From an uncultured Paracoccaceae bacterium (lineage in GTDB: Bacteria > Pseudomonadota > Alphaproteobacteria > Rhodobacterales > Rhodobacteraceae): a stretch of DNA of 64,000 nucleotides. Shown here in pieces: positions 9,017-18,393 of the stretch. The position numbers were made by a program, and so were the translations under genes. The notes under the pieces were generated by a model. That model worked only from the letters and a program-made list of their open reading frames with translations, had not been told where the DNA came from and did not search any database. Every line of letters starts with the position of its first letter. The first letter of the stretch is position 1. The DNA is taken from positions 1-64,000 of the forward strand of contig CALBSG010000006.1 of assembly GCA_937927675.1 (NCBI GenBank). Direction: 5' to 3'.

Positions 9017-9907
9017 TCAGGCCGTCAGGCCCTTCGGCTCGGGCAGGCCATTGGCGCGGCAGCAGGCGGTCAGCGTGTTGGCCAAGAGGCAAGCGATGGT
9101 CATCGGGCCGACACCGCCCGGAACCGGAGTGATCGCCCCAGCCACCGCAGCCGCGCTTTCGTAATGCACGTCGCCGACGAGTTTGGCCTTGCCGTCACGC
9201 TCAATGCGGTTGATGCCCACATCAATCACCGTCGCGCCGGGTTTGACGAACTCGCCCGTCAGCATTTCCGGACGGCCCACTGCCGCCACCAGTATATCTG
9301 CCCCACGGCAAACCGCGGCCAGATCCTTGGTGCGGGAATGCGCGATGGTCACGGTGCAGCTATCGCCCAGCAGCAATTGCGCCATCGGTTTGCCGACGAT
9401 GTTCGACCGGCCAACAACAACCGCATTCAGGCCAGCCAGCGAACCATGGTGATCGCGCAGCATCATCAGGCAGCCCAGCGGGGTGCAAGGCACCATCGAC
9501 TTTTGACCGGTGCCCAAAAGGCCCACATTCGAAATGTGGAAACCGTCGACATCCTTGGCCGGGTCGATGCGGTTGATAACCAGTTCCGAATTCAGATGAG
9601 AAGGCAGCGGCAACTGCACGAGAATCCCATGAACTTTCGGATCTGCGTTCAGGCTGTCGATCAGCGCCAGAAGTTCGGCCTCGCCCGTCTCTGCCGACAG
9701 GCGATGTTCGAAAGATGCCATTCCAACCTCGATGGTCGAGGCATGCTTGTTCTTCACATAGACCTTGGAAGCCGGGTCTTCGCCCACCAGCACAACGGCC
9801 AGACCGGGCTGGATGCCCTTTTCTTCAACGAGTTTGGCGACATGGGCCGCCACCTGCGCCCGCACGTTTGCCGCAAAAGCCTTGCCGTCGATCACCTTGG
9901 CCGTCAT
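9017..9907 (-). CDS. folD: bifunctional methylene-THF dehydrogenase / methenyl-THF cyclohydrolase
   Basis: The 296-residue FolD retains the residues needed for both activities: Tyr50 and Lys54 (VYVKNK), Gln98 (LVQLPLP) and Asp121 (KDVDGFH), numbered as in the E. coli enzyme. The Rossmann motif VVGRSNIVGKP and the C-terminal TPVPGGVGPMT are present. It interconverts 5,10-methylene-, methenyl- and 10-formyl-tetrahydrofolate in the cytoplasm. It is the last gene of a block headed by fhs, and sits 12 bases downstream of a second, divergent folD. It should be the catalytically complete copy. Confidence 0.95.
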   Translation of the reverse strand: MTAKVIDGKAFAANVRAQVAAHVAKLVEEKGIQPGLAVVLVGEDPASKVYVKNKHASTIEVGMASFEHRLSAETGEAELLALIDSLNADPKVHGILVQLPLPSHLNSELVINRIDPAKDVDGFHISNVGLLGTGQKSMVPCTPLGCLMMLRDHHGSLAGLNAVVVGRSNIVGKPMAQLLLGDSCTVTIAHSRTKDLAAVCRGADILVAAVGRPEMLTGEFVKPGATVIDVGINRIERDGKAKLVGDVHYESAAAVAGAITPVPGGVGPMTIACLLANTLTACCRANGLPEPKGLTA

Positions 9908-9919
9908 GTCATCTCTCCC

Positions 9920-10798
9920 TTAACTCGCCGCCGCAAAGGCCGCGCGATAGTGTTCCATTTGCATCCGGGTCGCCAGAACCGCGTTCTTCATCAGGATTGA
10001 AACCGTCACCGGGCCAACGCCGCCTGGCACCGGGGTTACCCAGCCTGCGACCTTCGAACAGCTTTCGAAATCGGCGTCGCCTACGGTTTTGCCCTCAACC
10101 CGGTTGATACCGATGTCGATCAGCGCCGCGCCGGGTTTCAGCATTTCGCCTGTCACCAGCCCCGGCTTGCCCACGGCCACAAAAACCGCGTCCGCCGCGC
10201 GGCTATGCACCGCAACCTGCCGGGTCATGTGGTGGCACACCGTCACGGTTGCCCCAAGACCCATCATCAAAAAGGCGATCGGCTTGCCCACGATCTCGGA
10301 ATGACCAATGACGCAGACATCCAGACCTTCCATCTTCAACGGCAGGGTCTTCAGAATTTCCACCGCAGCAACCGCGGTGCAGGGACCAAGCGTCAGATCG
10401 TTGTAAACGATATTGCCGATGCTTGACGGGTGCATCCCCTCGACATCCTTCAGCGGATGCACGGCCTTTTGCAGCGCCTTGACCGGGATATGCGACGGCA
10501 GGGGGCGCTGGATGATAACGCCATTCACGCGCGGATCGGCATTCAGACCGGCAATCACGCCCTGCAATTGTTCAAGGCTGATGGTTTCGGGGTAATTGCG
10601 CGCCTCAAAGGCCACGCCGGCCGCTTCTGCCGATTTCTGCTGGTTGCGAACATAAAGTTCCGCCGCAGCCACATCCCCCACCGAAATGGAGATGAGGCGC
10701 GGCACCCAGCCTGCTTCGGTCAGGGCCTGCGCCTCGGCGCGGGTTTCTTCGCGCATCCGCGCTGCAATTGCCTTGCCGTCAATGATGGTCGCCGTCAT
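9920..10798 (-). CDS. FolD paralog with altered catalytic residues
   Basis: The 292-residue protein is a clear FolD family member (GVIIQRPLPSH, VIGHSEIVGKP, TPVPGGVGPVT). The catalytic lysine of YxxxK is replaced by glutamine (ELYVRNQ, Gln53), and the aspartate of DVDG is replaced by glutamate (KDVEGMH, Glu120); Gln97 is kept. In the human homologue these positions are Lys56 and Asp125, and Lys56 is essential for cyclohydrolase activity. I infer a dehydrogenase-only or otherwise specialised enzyme. It starts 10 bases from the chorismate mutase stop and is followed by the normal folD, so the four genes probably form one unit. Confidence 0.9.
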   Translation of the reverse strand: MTATIIDGKAIAARMREETRAEAQALTEAGWVPRLISISVGDVAAAELYVRNQQKSAEAAGVAFEARNYPETISLEQLQGVIAGLNADPRVNGVIIQRPLPSHIPVKALQKAVHPLKDVEGMHPSSIGNIVYNDLTLGPCTAVAAVEILKTLPLKMEGLDVCVIGHSEIVGKPIAFLMMGLGATVTVCHHMTRQVAVHSRAADAVFVAVGKPGLVTGEMLKPGAALIDIGINRVEGKTVGDADFESCSKVAGWVTPVPGGVGPVTVSILMKNAVLATRMQMEHYRAAFAAAS

Positions 10799-10807
10799 GT
10801 CACCCCG

Positions 10808-11110
10808 TCAGGGGCGCGGCGGCCCCAAAGTTTTTTCTTCCCGCGCAATGGACCAGTCAATCAGCCTGCGCCAGAGGTCTTCGACCAGATCGGGGTCAAG
10901 CGATTGGCGGGCGGCCTCGGCGCGGACCTTTGCCACCACCTCCTCAACCCGATCGTCGATCCGGGCGGGCAGGCCGTTCCCCTGCTTCAGTTTGGCCGCG
11001 CGATCAATATAGCCCGCGCGGGCCGTCAGTTGTGCGACAATCCCTGCATCCAGCGCGTCAATCGCCGCGCGCAGATCGGTCATGTCGTGGCAGTCCTGCG
11101 GGGCCTTCAT
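10808..11110 (-). CDS. chorismate mutase (AroQ type)
   Basis: A 100-residue all-helical protein with the AroQ layout: LRAAIDALDAGIVAQLTARAGYIDRAAKLK, split over helix 1, then R-I-DDRVEEVVAKVR and a C-terminal helix ending WSIAREE. These match the chorismate-to-prephenate mutase fold, although isochorismate-pyruvate lyases (PchB type) share it. I chose the ATG at 11110 because AAGGA lies about seven bases upstream; an ATG at 11125 overlaps that site. It sits between fhs and folD paralogs. A direct link to C1 metabolism is not obvious. Confidence 0.8.
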   Translation of the reverse strand: MKAPQDCHDMTDLRAAIDALDAGIVAQLTARAGYIDRAAKLKQGNGLPARIDDRVEEVVAKVRAEAARQSLDPDLVEDLWRRLIDWSIAREEKTLGPPRP

Positions 11111-11130
11111 CGCCTGTCCTTCCATGCGTG

Positions 11131-11155
11131 GGGCGTGAGGTAGTCCCTCACGCCC
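11131..11155 (-). terminator. hairpin between fhs and chorismate mutase
   Basis: A perfect 10-bp stem (GGGCGTGAGG with CCTCACGCCC) closes a 5-base loop just downstream of the fhs stop. No U-tract follows on the minus strand, so it may be an mRNA-stabilising or partial terminator hairpin. Confidence 0.5.
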
Positions 11156-11179
11156 GGAAGTTCAAGCAGTGGGGCCGTC

Positions 11180-12856
11180 TTAGAACAGGCCTTCGACGTT
11201 GCCTTCGTCATTCAGACGGATCACTTCGGCCGACGGAACCTTGGGCAGGCCCGGCATGGTCATGATCTCGCCGCAGATGGCGACGATGAAGCCCGCACCA
11301 GCCGACAGACGCACTTCACGAACCGGAACCGAGTGACCGGTCGGCGCGCCGCGCACGGTCGGGTCGGTGGTGAAGGAGTACTGGGTCTTGGCGACGCAGA
11401 TCGGCAGGTTGCCGTAGCCGGCAGCTTCCCATGCCTTCAGCTGGTCACGGATCGACTTGTCAGCGATGACGTCATCGGCGTGATAGATGCGCTTGGCAAT
11501 GGTTTCCAGCTTTTGGAACAGCGGCATTTCATCGGGGTAAAGCGGTGCGAAGTTTGCAGCGCCCGATTCCGCCAGTTGTACGACCTTGTTCGCCAGATCT
11601 TCGATGCCAGCCGAACCATGTGCCCAGTGCTTGCACAGGATTGCTTCTGCGCCCTGCTCGGCAACATAGGCCTTGACGGCCGCCACTTCGGCATCGGTGT
11701 CCGAGTAGAAGTGGTTGATGGCAACCACGACCGGCACGCCGAACGATTTCACGTTGGCGATGTGACGGCCAAGGTTCGGGCAGCCCTTCTTGACGGCCTC
11801 GACGTTTTCAGCGCCCAGATCGGCCTTGGCCACGCCGCCGTTCATCTTCATCGCACGCACGGTGGCCACGATCACGGCAGCCGAGGGCTTCAGACCGGCC
11901 TTGCGGCACTTGATGTCGAAGAACTTTTCAGCGCCAAGGTCAGCGCCGAAGCCAGCTTCGGTCACAACATATTCACCCAGCTTCAGCGCGGTCTTGGTCG
12001 CGATAACCGAGTTGCAGCCGTGTGCGATGTTGGCGAACGGGCCGCCGTGCACGAAGGCCGGGTTGTTTTCCAGCGTCTGCACCAGGTTCGGCTGCATCGC
12101 GTCTTTCAGCAGAACGGTCATAGCGCCGTCGGCCTTGATGTCGCGGGCATAGATCGGGGTCTTGGCGCGGGTATAGGCCACAACGATGTCGCCCAGACGC
12201 TTTTGCAGGTCTTCCAGATCGTTCGACAGGCACAGGATTGCCATGACTTCGGACGCAACGGTGATGTCAAAGCCGGTCTGACGCGGGAAGCCGTTCGACA
12301 CGCCGCCAAGCGACACAACGATGTCACGCAGCGCGCGGTCGTTCATGTCCATGACGCGACGCCAGACAACGCGACGCTCGTCGATGCCCAGATCGTTGCC
12401 CCAGTAGATGTGGTTGTCGATCATGGCCGACAGCAGGTTGTGGGCCGAGGTGATGGCATGGAAGTCGCCGGTGAAGTGGAGGTTCATCTCCTCCATCGGC
12501 ACGACTTGCGCCATACCGCCGCCAGCTGCGCCGCCCTTCATCCCGAAGTTCGGGCCGAGCGAGGCTTCACGGATGCAGATCACGGCTTTCTTGCCGATGC
12601 GGTTCAGGCCATCGCCCAGACCCACGGTCGTGGTGGTCTTGCCTTCGCCAGCCGGGGTCGGGTTGATCGCGGTCACGAGGATCAGCTTGCCGTCTTTTTT
12701 GCCGGCCAGCGACTTGATGAACTCCTGGCTCACCTTGGCCTTGTCATGGCCATAGGGCAGCAGGCTTTCGGACGGGATGCCAAGCTTGGCCCCGATCTCC
12801 ATGATGTTCTTCTTCTTCGCTTCGCGCGCAATCTCGATGTCGGTTTTGAAGGCCAT
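11180..12856 (-). CDS. fhs: formate--tetrahydrofolate ligase
   Basis: The 558-residue protein starts MAFKTDIEIAREAKKK, as in the family, and carries the P-loop-like TPAGEGKTTTTVGL. It makes 10-formyl-THF from formate, ATP and THF. I chose the ATG at 12856 because GGGAG lies six bases upstream; the ATG at 12862 directly abuts that site. Length is normal. The downstream folD pair would convert the product toward methylene-THF, so the block supports formate assimilation or balancing of the C1 pool. Confidence 0.96.
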   Translation of the reverse strand: MAFKTDIEIAREAKKKNIMEIGAKLGIPSESLLPYGHDKAKVSQEFIKSLAGKKDGKLILVTAINPTPAGEGKTTTTVGLGDGLNRIGKKAVICIREASLGPNFGMKGGAAGGGMAQVVPMEEMNLHFTGDFHAITSAHNLLSAMIDNHIYWGNDLGIDERRVVWRRVMDMNDRALRDIVVSLGGVSNGFPRQTGFDITVASEVMAILCLSNDLEDLQKRLGDIVVAYTRAKTPIYARDIKADGAMTVLLKDAMQPNLVQTLENNPAFVHGGPFANIAHGCNSVIATKTALKLGEYVVTEAGFGADLGAEKFFDIKCRKAGLKPSAAVIVATVRAMKMNGGVAKADLGAENVEAVKKGCPNLGRHIANVKSFGVPVVVAINHFYSDTDAEVAAVKAYVAEQGAEAILCKHWAHGSAGIEDLANKVVQLAESGAANFAPLYPDEMPLFQKLETIAKRIYHADDVIADKSIRDQLKAWEAAGYGNLPICVAKTQYSFTTDPTVRGAPTGHSVPVREVRLSAGAGFIVAICGEIMTMPGLPKVPSAEVIRLNDEGNVEGLF

Positions 12857-13043
12857 TCTCATCTCCCAAGGGGGCGGACTATCCCGTTTCCGACCTGATA
12901 GCGGGCATCAATGGCTTTGGAAGGTGATTTTCCGACCTGTCCCGAACGTTTTTCGCCAGAGCCGGTTTCCGATGGGAAATATGTGCGCCAAAGCGACGCC
13001 TGAACGCCGGATCGGGCAGCAGTTTGCGACGGCAGCAACAGGC

Positions 13044-13643
13044 CTAGCTGCGCCGCGCGGCCGCCAGATGCGCCCAAACCGGTTGGTCGGGAATATGCAG
13101 CCGGATCGTTTCGCCCAAGGTGAAGCTGCCTTCCCGTTCAACCCAGGCCGTAATTCCGCGGCGCGCTGCGGCGGCCGGTTTGAATTTCTTGCCAAAGCCG
13201 GGGTGCCGCGTCTCGATCGGCCGGGCGGGCAACGTGCAAGGACGGTTGTTCATATCCACAACCAAGGTCGCGCCATTCGCCCCCTGCAAACGCGACGAGG
13301 GCGGCAGGTGGCTGAAATCCGGGATTCCGTCGATCACCATTGTGGCCCCAATCAAGGCCGGATCCAGCGTGTCCAAACCCATTTCCGTGGCAATCGCCGC
13401 CAGATCTTCGGCCGAAACGATGGAAAATTGTCGCGTGTTACGAATCTCGGTGTTGCGCGGATATTGGCCCAGAACCCGGCTGCAGGATGGGCGCGTCAGG
13501 CCACCATGCGCTTCGCCCTCGGGGCCGGCGAAACTGGCGCGCAGCACGGTTTGGCTTTGGCTTTCCAAGGCGGCCTTGCGGTTGGCCACATGGCCAAGCC
13601 AGACAATGCGCCCGGTAAATTGCGTCGGTTTCAGCGCGCTCAC
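13044..13643 (-). CDS. MOSC domain-containing protein
   Basis: A 199-residue protein whose central and C-terminal parts fit the MOSC (molybdenum cofactor sulfurase C-terminal) fold: GGLTRPSCSRV, NTRQFSIVSAEDL, LGATM-like IGATMVIDGI and RPCTLPARPIE. MOSC proteins transfer sulfur or detoxify N-hydroxylated substrates through a conserved cysteine; Cys53 in PSCSR and Cys136 in RPCTLP are candidates. It stands alone between fhs and ftsH. The substrate is unknown. Confidence 0.8.
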   Translation of the reverse strand: MSALKPTQFTGRIVWLGHVANRKAALESQSQTVLRASFAGPEGEAHGGLTRPSCSRVLGQYPRNTEIRNTRQFSIVSAEDLAAIATEMGLDTLDPALIGATMVIDGIPDFSHLPPSSRLQGANGATLVVDMNNRPCTLPARPIETRHPGFGKKFKPAAAARRGITAWVEREGSFTLGETIRLHIPDQPVWAHLAAARRS

Positions 13644-13740
13644 GGCATCTCCAGAACAAAAAAGCAGCGACGGAAGGGAAACGGCGCAGCGCTATCGTCC
13701 AACATTGGATAGGCCGAGGTCAACGCCGGGCGCAAATGCA

Positions 13741-13771
13741 AACCCCGGAACCTTGCATAGGCCCCGGGGTT
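13741..13771 (-). terminator. terminator-like hairpin after ftsH
   Basis: AACCCCGG at 13741-13748 pairs with CCGGGGTT at 13764-13771, with an internal GGAACC/GGTTCC alternative. It lies about 20 bases beyond the ftsH stop on the minus strand and is followed there by a T-rich stretch. Confidence 0.5.
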
Positions 13772-13791
13772 CCAGTCTTTGTTCGTAACGC

Positions 13792-15708
13792 TCAAGCAGA
13801 AGGCTCCGGCGAGGGATCGGGGGTCGCTTTCGGCTTGCGCGCCCGTGTCTTCGGGATCGACACCACCCCATCACCGCCCCCGCTGACAGGCGGCGGCGCA
13901 TCATCGGGATCCGGGGTCGGCTTGTCGCCCGCGATCACCCGCTTGATCTCATCGCCGGTCAGGGTTTCATATTCCAGAAGACCCTTGGCAAGGCGTTCAA
14001 ATTCAACGGCTTTTTCCGTCAAAACCCGATGCGCGGTGTTATAGCCCTCGTCGATCAGGCGTTTGACCTCACCTTCGATCAATTGCTTGGTCTCAGCCGA
14101 AACCGACAGCCCGGCCGTTTTGCCCTGATACCCTTCATGCGCCTCGGCATAGTCGATATTGCCAACAGCATCCGACATGCCCCAGCGCAGCACCATGGCG
14201 CGCGCCAAGCCCGAGGCCTGCTGAATATCGCCCGACGGCCCGTTCGACACAGCCTCATCGCCCCACTTGATGATCTCGGCCGCTTTGCCGGCCATGGTCA
14301 TCGCGATCTTCTGTTTGCACTCATCCTTGTGCCAGTTCAGACGATCAATTTCCGGCAGCGAAACGACCATACCCAAGGCACCACCGCGCGGAATGATCGT
14401 GGCCTTGTAGACCGGGTCGCATTTGGGCAGCGCCATGCCCACGATGGCGTGACCGGCCTCGTGATAGGCGGTATGTTCTTTCTGTTCCTGCGTCAGAACC
14501 AGCGACCGGCGCTCAGCACCCATCATCACCTTGTCCTTGGCAGCCTCGAAATCAGCCATGGCGACGAAACGACGGCCCAGACGGGCGGCAATCAGCGCGG
14601 CCTCGTTCACAAGGTTCGCAAGGTCAGCACCCGAGAACCCCGGCGTGCCGCGTGCAATCACGCGCAGATCAACATCCGGCCCCGAAGGCACCTTGCGGGC
14701 ATGAACCGACAGGATCTTTTCGCGACCCTTGATGTCGGGGTTCGGCACATGGATCTGGCGGTCAAATCGGCCCGGACGCAAAAGCGCAGGGTCCAGAACA
14801 TCCTTGCGGTTGGTCGCGGCCACGATGATCACACCATCATTCGCCTCGAACCCGTCCATCTCGACCAAAAGCTGGTTCAAGGTCTGTTCGCGTTCGTCGT
14901 TTCCGCCGCCCATGCCCACACCACGGGCGCGGCCCACGGCGTCAATCTCGTCGATAAAGACGATGCAGGGCGCGTTTTTCTTCGCCTGTTCGAACATGTC
15001 ACGCACCCGAGAGGCACCGACACCAACGAACATTTCCACGAAATCCGACCCCGAGATGGTGAAGAAGGGCACACCCGCCTCACCCGCAATGGCGCGGGCC
15101 AAAAGCGTCTTACCCGTACCGGGCGGGCCAACCAGCAAGGCCCCTTTCGGAATTTTGCCGCCAAGGCGCGAGAATTTCTGCGGATTGCGCAGGAATTCTA
15201 CAATCTCCTCAAGCTCTTCCTTGGCCTCATCAATCCCTGCGACGTCGTCAAACGTCACGCGGCCATTCTTTTCGGTCAACAGCTTGGCCTTCGATTTGCC
15301 AAAGCCCATCGCCCCGCCTTTGCCGCCGCCCTGCATCCGGTTCATGAAGAAAATCCAGATGCCGATCAGCACGATAAAGGGCAGCCACAGCGACAACAGC
15401 GACATGAAACCGCTGGATTCCTGCGGTTCAGCACGCACCTCAACGCCTTTGTCGATCAAACGCTCGGTCAGCTTGGGATCTTCGGGGGCGATGGTGGCAA
15501 AACGATTGCCATCGGTGCCGGTGGCGACAACGCGTTCGCCGTCGATGGTCACCGAGGCGACCTCCCCTTTGCCGACCCGCTGGACGAATTCGGAATAGGA
15601 CACCGAGCGCGAGGCCGTCGTGGCCTGATTGCCACCAAAGGCGTTGAAAAGCGCCAGGATCAGCAGAAAGAGGACGACCCAGAAGGCGATATTTCGTGCA
15701 TTACCCAC
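13792..15708 (-). CDS. ftsH: ATP-dependent zinc metalloprotease FtsH
   Basis: The protein has an N-terminal membrane helix (NIAFWVVLFLLILALF), a periplasmic segment, a second helix, an AAA ATPase (Walker A VGPPGTGKT, Walker B IVFIDEIDAV) and the M41 zinc site HEAGH. It degrades unassembled membrane proteins and short-lived regulators. I prefer the GTG at 15708 (638 residues), because GGAG lies seven bases upstream and the family N-terminus is MGNARNIAFWV. An ATG at 15744 adds twelve poorly conserved residues. It follows tilS, the usual alphaproteobacterial order. The tail is Pro/Lys-rich. Confidence 0.95.
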   Translation of the reverse strand: MGNARNIAFWVVLFLLILALFNAFGGNQATTASRSVSYSEFVQRVGKGEVASVTIDGERVVATGTDGNRFATIAPEDPKLTERLIDKGVEVRAEPQESSGFMSLLSLWLPFIVLIGIWIFFMNRMQGGGKGGAMGFGKSKAKLLTEKNGRVTFDDVAGIDEAKEELEEIVEFLRNPQKFSRLGGKIPKGALLVGPPGTGKTLLARAIAGEAGVPFFTISGSDFVEMFVGVGASRVRDMFEQAKKNAPCIVFIDEIDAVGRARGVGMGGGNDEREQTLNQLLVEMDGFEANDGVIIVAATNRKDVLDPALLRPGRFDRQIHVPNPDIKGREKILSVHARKVPSGPDVDLRVIARGTPGFSGADLANLVNEAALIAARLGRRFVAMADFEAAKDKVMMGAERRSLVLTQEQKEHTAYHEAGHAIVGMALPKCDPVYKATIIPRGGALGMVVSLPEIDRLNWHKDECKQKIAMTMAGKAAEIIKWGDEAVSNGPSGDIQQASGLARAMVLRWGMSDAVGNIDYAEAHEGYQGKTAGLSVSAETKQLIEGEVKRLIDEGYNTAHRVLTEKAVEFERLAKGLLEYETLTGDEIKRVIAGDKPTPDPDDAPPPVSGGGDGVVSIPKTRARKPKATPDPSPEPSA

Positions 15709-15795
15709 GAAGAAACTCCGGTTGAGGGGCCGAGGCCCCTTCATTGAGGGGCAGCTTCGGCGGACTTCCTTAAGATAGAGATAAGTTCACCGGGT

Positions 15796-17025
15796 TCAAT
15801 GCGATAAGATGAATTCAGTGAAGCCCTGCGACAGCTTGGCCGTGAAATCTGGGCCGAATCCCGCCAAAGGCGCGGCAATCAAGGTGCCGTCCGCCCAAAG
15901 TGACGGGCTGACGACAAGCGCGGCGCGCGGAATGTCGCGGGGCCGATCAGGACAAAGAGCCAAGCCATCCAGACCAAGCGCACGCAGGGTTCCCCTGTGC
16001 GCCGGCCCCTCCAGACGCCAGCGGCCATCCCACAAAAGCGCGGGATCAACCGCCCCCTGCGCGGCGCGCAGCTCGCGGGCAATGGTCAGCATGTCGGCCC
16101 GCCATAGAAACCTGACGCCCCCAAGGGTTGCCTCTTGTCGGGCCGCAAGCCGGGCGCGCAACTGGTCAAGCTGGGTTTCGCGGGGCGGGTGCGACGCCCC
16201 TGCGATCCAGCGCAGCGCCGCAATCAGCAGGCGGCGGGAAAGTTCATTGGGCAAGCGGTCAAATGCCTGCCCCTCCATCTGCAAGGCGCCTGCCGTCTCG
16301 CGCAGGTTTACGCTGACAAAATCGGCAAGCGCGGCTTGCAAGCCTGCGCGGGCGGTGGCGATGTTGCGCACGGTGCAGGCCAGAATATCCGCCTTGATCC
16401 CAAGCGGACCAAGGGCCGCGAGCGCCTTACGCGCCTTTGCGCGGGTGAAACGGTCATTTTCATTCGAGGGATCATCGACCCAAGCAACGCCGCGTCCCGT
16501 CAGATAGCGCCGCAAATCGGCGCGGGTCACCTCAAGCAAGGGGCGGTGGAAGGTCACGCCATGGGCCACAAATCGCGGTCGTAGCCCTGCCAGCCCGTCA
16601 ACACCTGAAGCGCGGGCCAGTGCCATCAGGAATGTCTCGGCCTGATCGTCAGCTGTATGGCCCAAAAGCACAGCTGCAATGCCTTGCCCTTGCGCCCATG
16701 ACGCCATCAGCGAAAGCCGCGCGGCGCCGGCCTGCGCCATCAGATTGCCCGTCGGCTCTGGCCCGTGCCAGCGCAGGATCTGATGCGCCATGCCGTGCCG
16801 GGCGCAGAACGCGGCCACACCTGCGGCCTCAACTGCGCTTTCGGGGCGCAATCCGTGATCCACCGTCACCGCATGAATACGGCCCGGATGGGCCTGTTGC
16901 GCCAGATCCAAAAGCGCCATCGAATCGCCGCCGCCAGACACGGCAACGGCTATAGGCTGGGACGGATTTTCGTTGAGAATCCGCAACAAGATGGCAAGCA
17001 GGCCGGCGTCAGCCTCTGCCGTCAC
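15796..17025 (-). CDS. tilS: tRNA(Ile)-lysidine synthase
   Basis: A 409-residue PP-loop ATPase with the signature SGGGDS at residues 30-35 and LLGHTADDQAETFLM further on. TilS modifies C34 of the tRNA-Ile that reads AUA to lysidine, which changes its decoding and charging. It overlaps the upstream cpoB stop by 4 bases and is followed by ftsH 51 bases later. The length and gene order are typical of Rhodobacteraceae. Confidence 0.93.
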   Translation of the reverse strand: MTAEADAGLLAILLRILNENPSQPIAVAVSGGGDSMALLDLAQQAHPGRIHAVTVDHGLRPESAVEAAGVAAFCARHGMAHQILRWHGPEPTGNLMAQAGAARLSLMASWAQGQGIAAVLLGHTADDQAETFLMALARASGVDGLAGLRPRFVAHGVTFHRPLLEVTRADLRRYLTGRGVAWVDDPSNENDRFTRAKARKALAALGPLGIKADILACTVRNIATARAGLQAALADFVSVNLRETAGALQMEGQAFDRLPNELSRRLLIAALRWIAGASHPPRETQLDQLRARLAARQEATLGGVRFLWRADMLTIARELRAAQGAVDPALLWDGRWRLEGPAHRGTLRALGLDGLALCPDRPRDIPRAALVVSPSLWADGTLIAAPLAGFGPDFTAKLSQGFTEFILSH

Positions 17026-17867
17026 TGGCAGCCCAGACCCTGCCGCGCCAGATCGGCATTCGTGGCATGGATGGAACCGGGGAAGCGGTTCGGCACCTCG
17101 GCCAAGGTCACACAGGCATCGGCTGTCTGCCCCAGATCACCCAGCGCCTGACCCAGCTTCAGCAGGGATTCGGCGGCAAATGACCCATCCGGCTTGCCAG
17201 AATAGGCGTCCAAATAGGCCCGTGCAGCGCCAGCCTTGTCGCCCAATTGCACCAAAGCCTCGCCCCGCAGGAACGCGGCTTCTTGGCTTAGTGGTCCGCC
17301 AGGATAGGATTGGTCAAAGGTCGCAAAGAGGTCCGCGGCGGTGCGAAAGTCACCCTGACCGAGCACCTCCTTGGCCCGGTCAAAGTCAGCCTTTTCACCC
17401 ATCGCAAGCTCTGGCCCCGAATCTTCCGAGGGCGCGGGGTCTGCCCCGGCAACCGGTTCGGCCGCAGCATCAACTGGGGCGGCAGCAGTGCTGTCACCAC
17501 CAAGCATCGGCGTTTCGGGCAGGTTCGCCGGGTCGCACCCTTCAGTCGCTTCACACAGCCGGTATTCAATATCGCCGATCCGGTTGGTGCCATCGGTCAC
17601 CACGCGGTTCAGCTTCAACTCGATTTCCTCGGCCAGCGAGGTCACACGCATCAGCTCGGCCTCAATCGCGTCCAGACGCTGCAAGGCGTCACCCGACCCG
17701 AAACTGCCCCCTGTCGCCCCGGACGACACGGTTTCCGCTTTCAGCGTATTGAACTCGGCCATCAACTGGCCGAGTTCGATTTTAAGGTCGGCCAGCGTCT
17801 GCGCCTTGTCCTGCCCGAGGGCAGGAGTGGCCAGAATGGCGGCGGAGAGGACCAGCCAACGCAGCAT
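17022..17867 (-). CDS. cpoB: Tol-Pal system protein CpoB (YbgF)
   Basis: The 281-residue protein has a signal peptide (MLRWLVLSAAILATPALG, cleavage after ALG), an N-terminal coiled coil (about 25-75) and C-terminal TPR repeats (FDRAKEVLGQGDFRTAADLF onwards), as in CpoB/YbgF. It is periplasmic and coordinates Tol-Pal function with cell-wall synthesis at division. The middle is low-complexity Ala/Pro. It is the terminal tol gene, directly behind pal (4-base gap), and overlaps tilS. Confidence 0.92.
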   Translation of the reverse strand: MLRWLVLSAAILATPALGQDKAQTLADLKIELGQLMAEFNTLKAETVSSGATGGSFGSGDALQRLDAIEAELMRVTSLAEEIELKLNRVVTDGTNRIGDIEYRLCEATEGCDPANLPETPMLGGDSTAAAPVDAAAEPVAGADPAPSEDSGPELAMGEKADFDRAKEVLGQGDFRTAADLFATFDQSYPGGPLSQEAAFLRGEALVQLGDKAGAARAYLDAYSGKPDGSFAAESLLKLGQALGDLGQTADACVTLAEVPNRFPGSIHATNADLARQGLGCQ

Positions 17868-17871
17868 CAGA

Positions 17872-18393
17872 TCAGGCCCCCGAGCCCATCGACAGCACGG
17901 TCACACCACGACGGTTGCGGCTGTAGCAGGCTTCTTCCGAGCAGACCTCAAGCGGACGCTCTTTGCCGTAGGAGATGGTCTTCATGCGGTCTGCCGGCAC
18001 GCCTTGGCTGCCAAGGAACTGCTGCACGGCTGCGGCACGGCGCGCACCAAGTGCAAGGTTGTATTCGCGGGTGCCTTGCTCGTCAGCGTGGCCTTCGATG
18101 ATGATGGCATACTGGCTGTTGGTGGCCAGCCACTGCGCCTGACCTTGCAGGATGGTGCGGGCTTCGGGCGACAGGGTCGATTGGTCAACGGCGAACAGCA
18201 CGCGGTCACCAACGGTCTGGTTGAAATAGGCGATCGATTTCGGGTCGCTCGGGTCGCCAAGGCCGTTGGTGTCTACGAAACCGCCAGCGCCATTGGCGCC
18301 ATCATTCGCCCCATTGCCAAAGCGGTCGGGGTTGTTACAGGCAGCCAGCCCGAGGGCTGCGATCAAGAGAAGGGCTTTGGGCATCAGGGTCAT
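17872..18393 (-). CDS. pal: peptidoglycan-associated lipoprotein Pal
   Basis: A 173-residue lipoprotein: signal peptide with lipobox LAAC (Cys about residue 19), then an OmpA-like domain with VLFAVDQSTLSPEA and the peptidoglycan-binding IIEGHADEQGTREYN and LGARRAAAVQ. AAGGA lies eight bases upstream of the ATG at 18393. It anchors the outer membrane to peptidoglycan and partners with TolB. The gene order tolB-pal-cpoB is canonical. Confidence 0.96.
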   Translation of the reverse strand: MTLMPKALLLIAALGLAACNNPDRFGNGANDGANGAGGFVDTNGLGDPSDPKSIAYFNQTVGDRVLFAVDQSTLSPEARTILQGQAQWLATNSQYAIIIEGHADEQGTREYNLALGARRAAAVQQFLGSQGVPADRMKTISYGKERPLEVCSEEACYSRNRRGVTVLSMGSGA

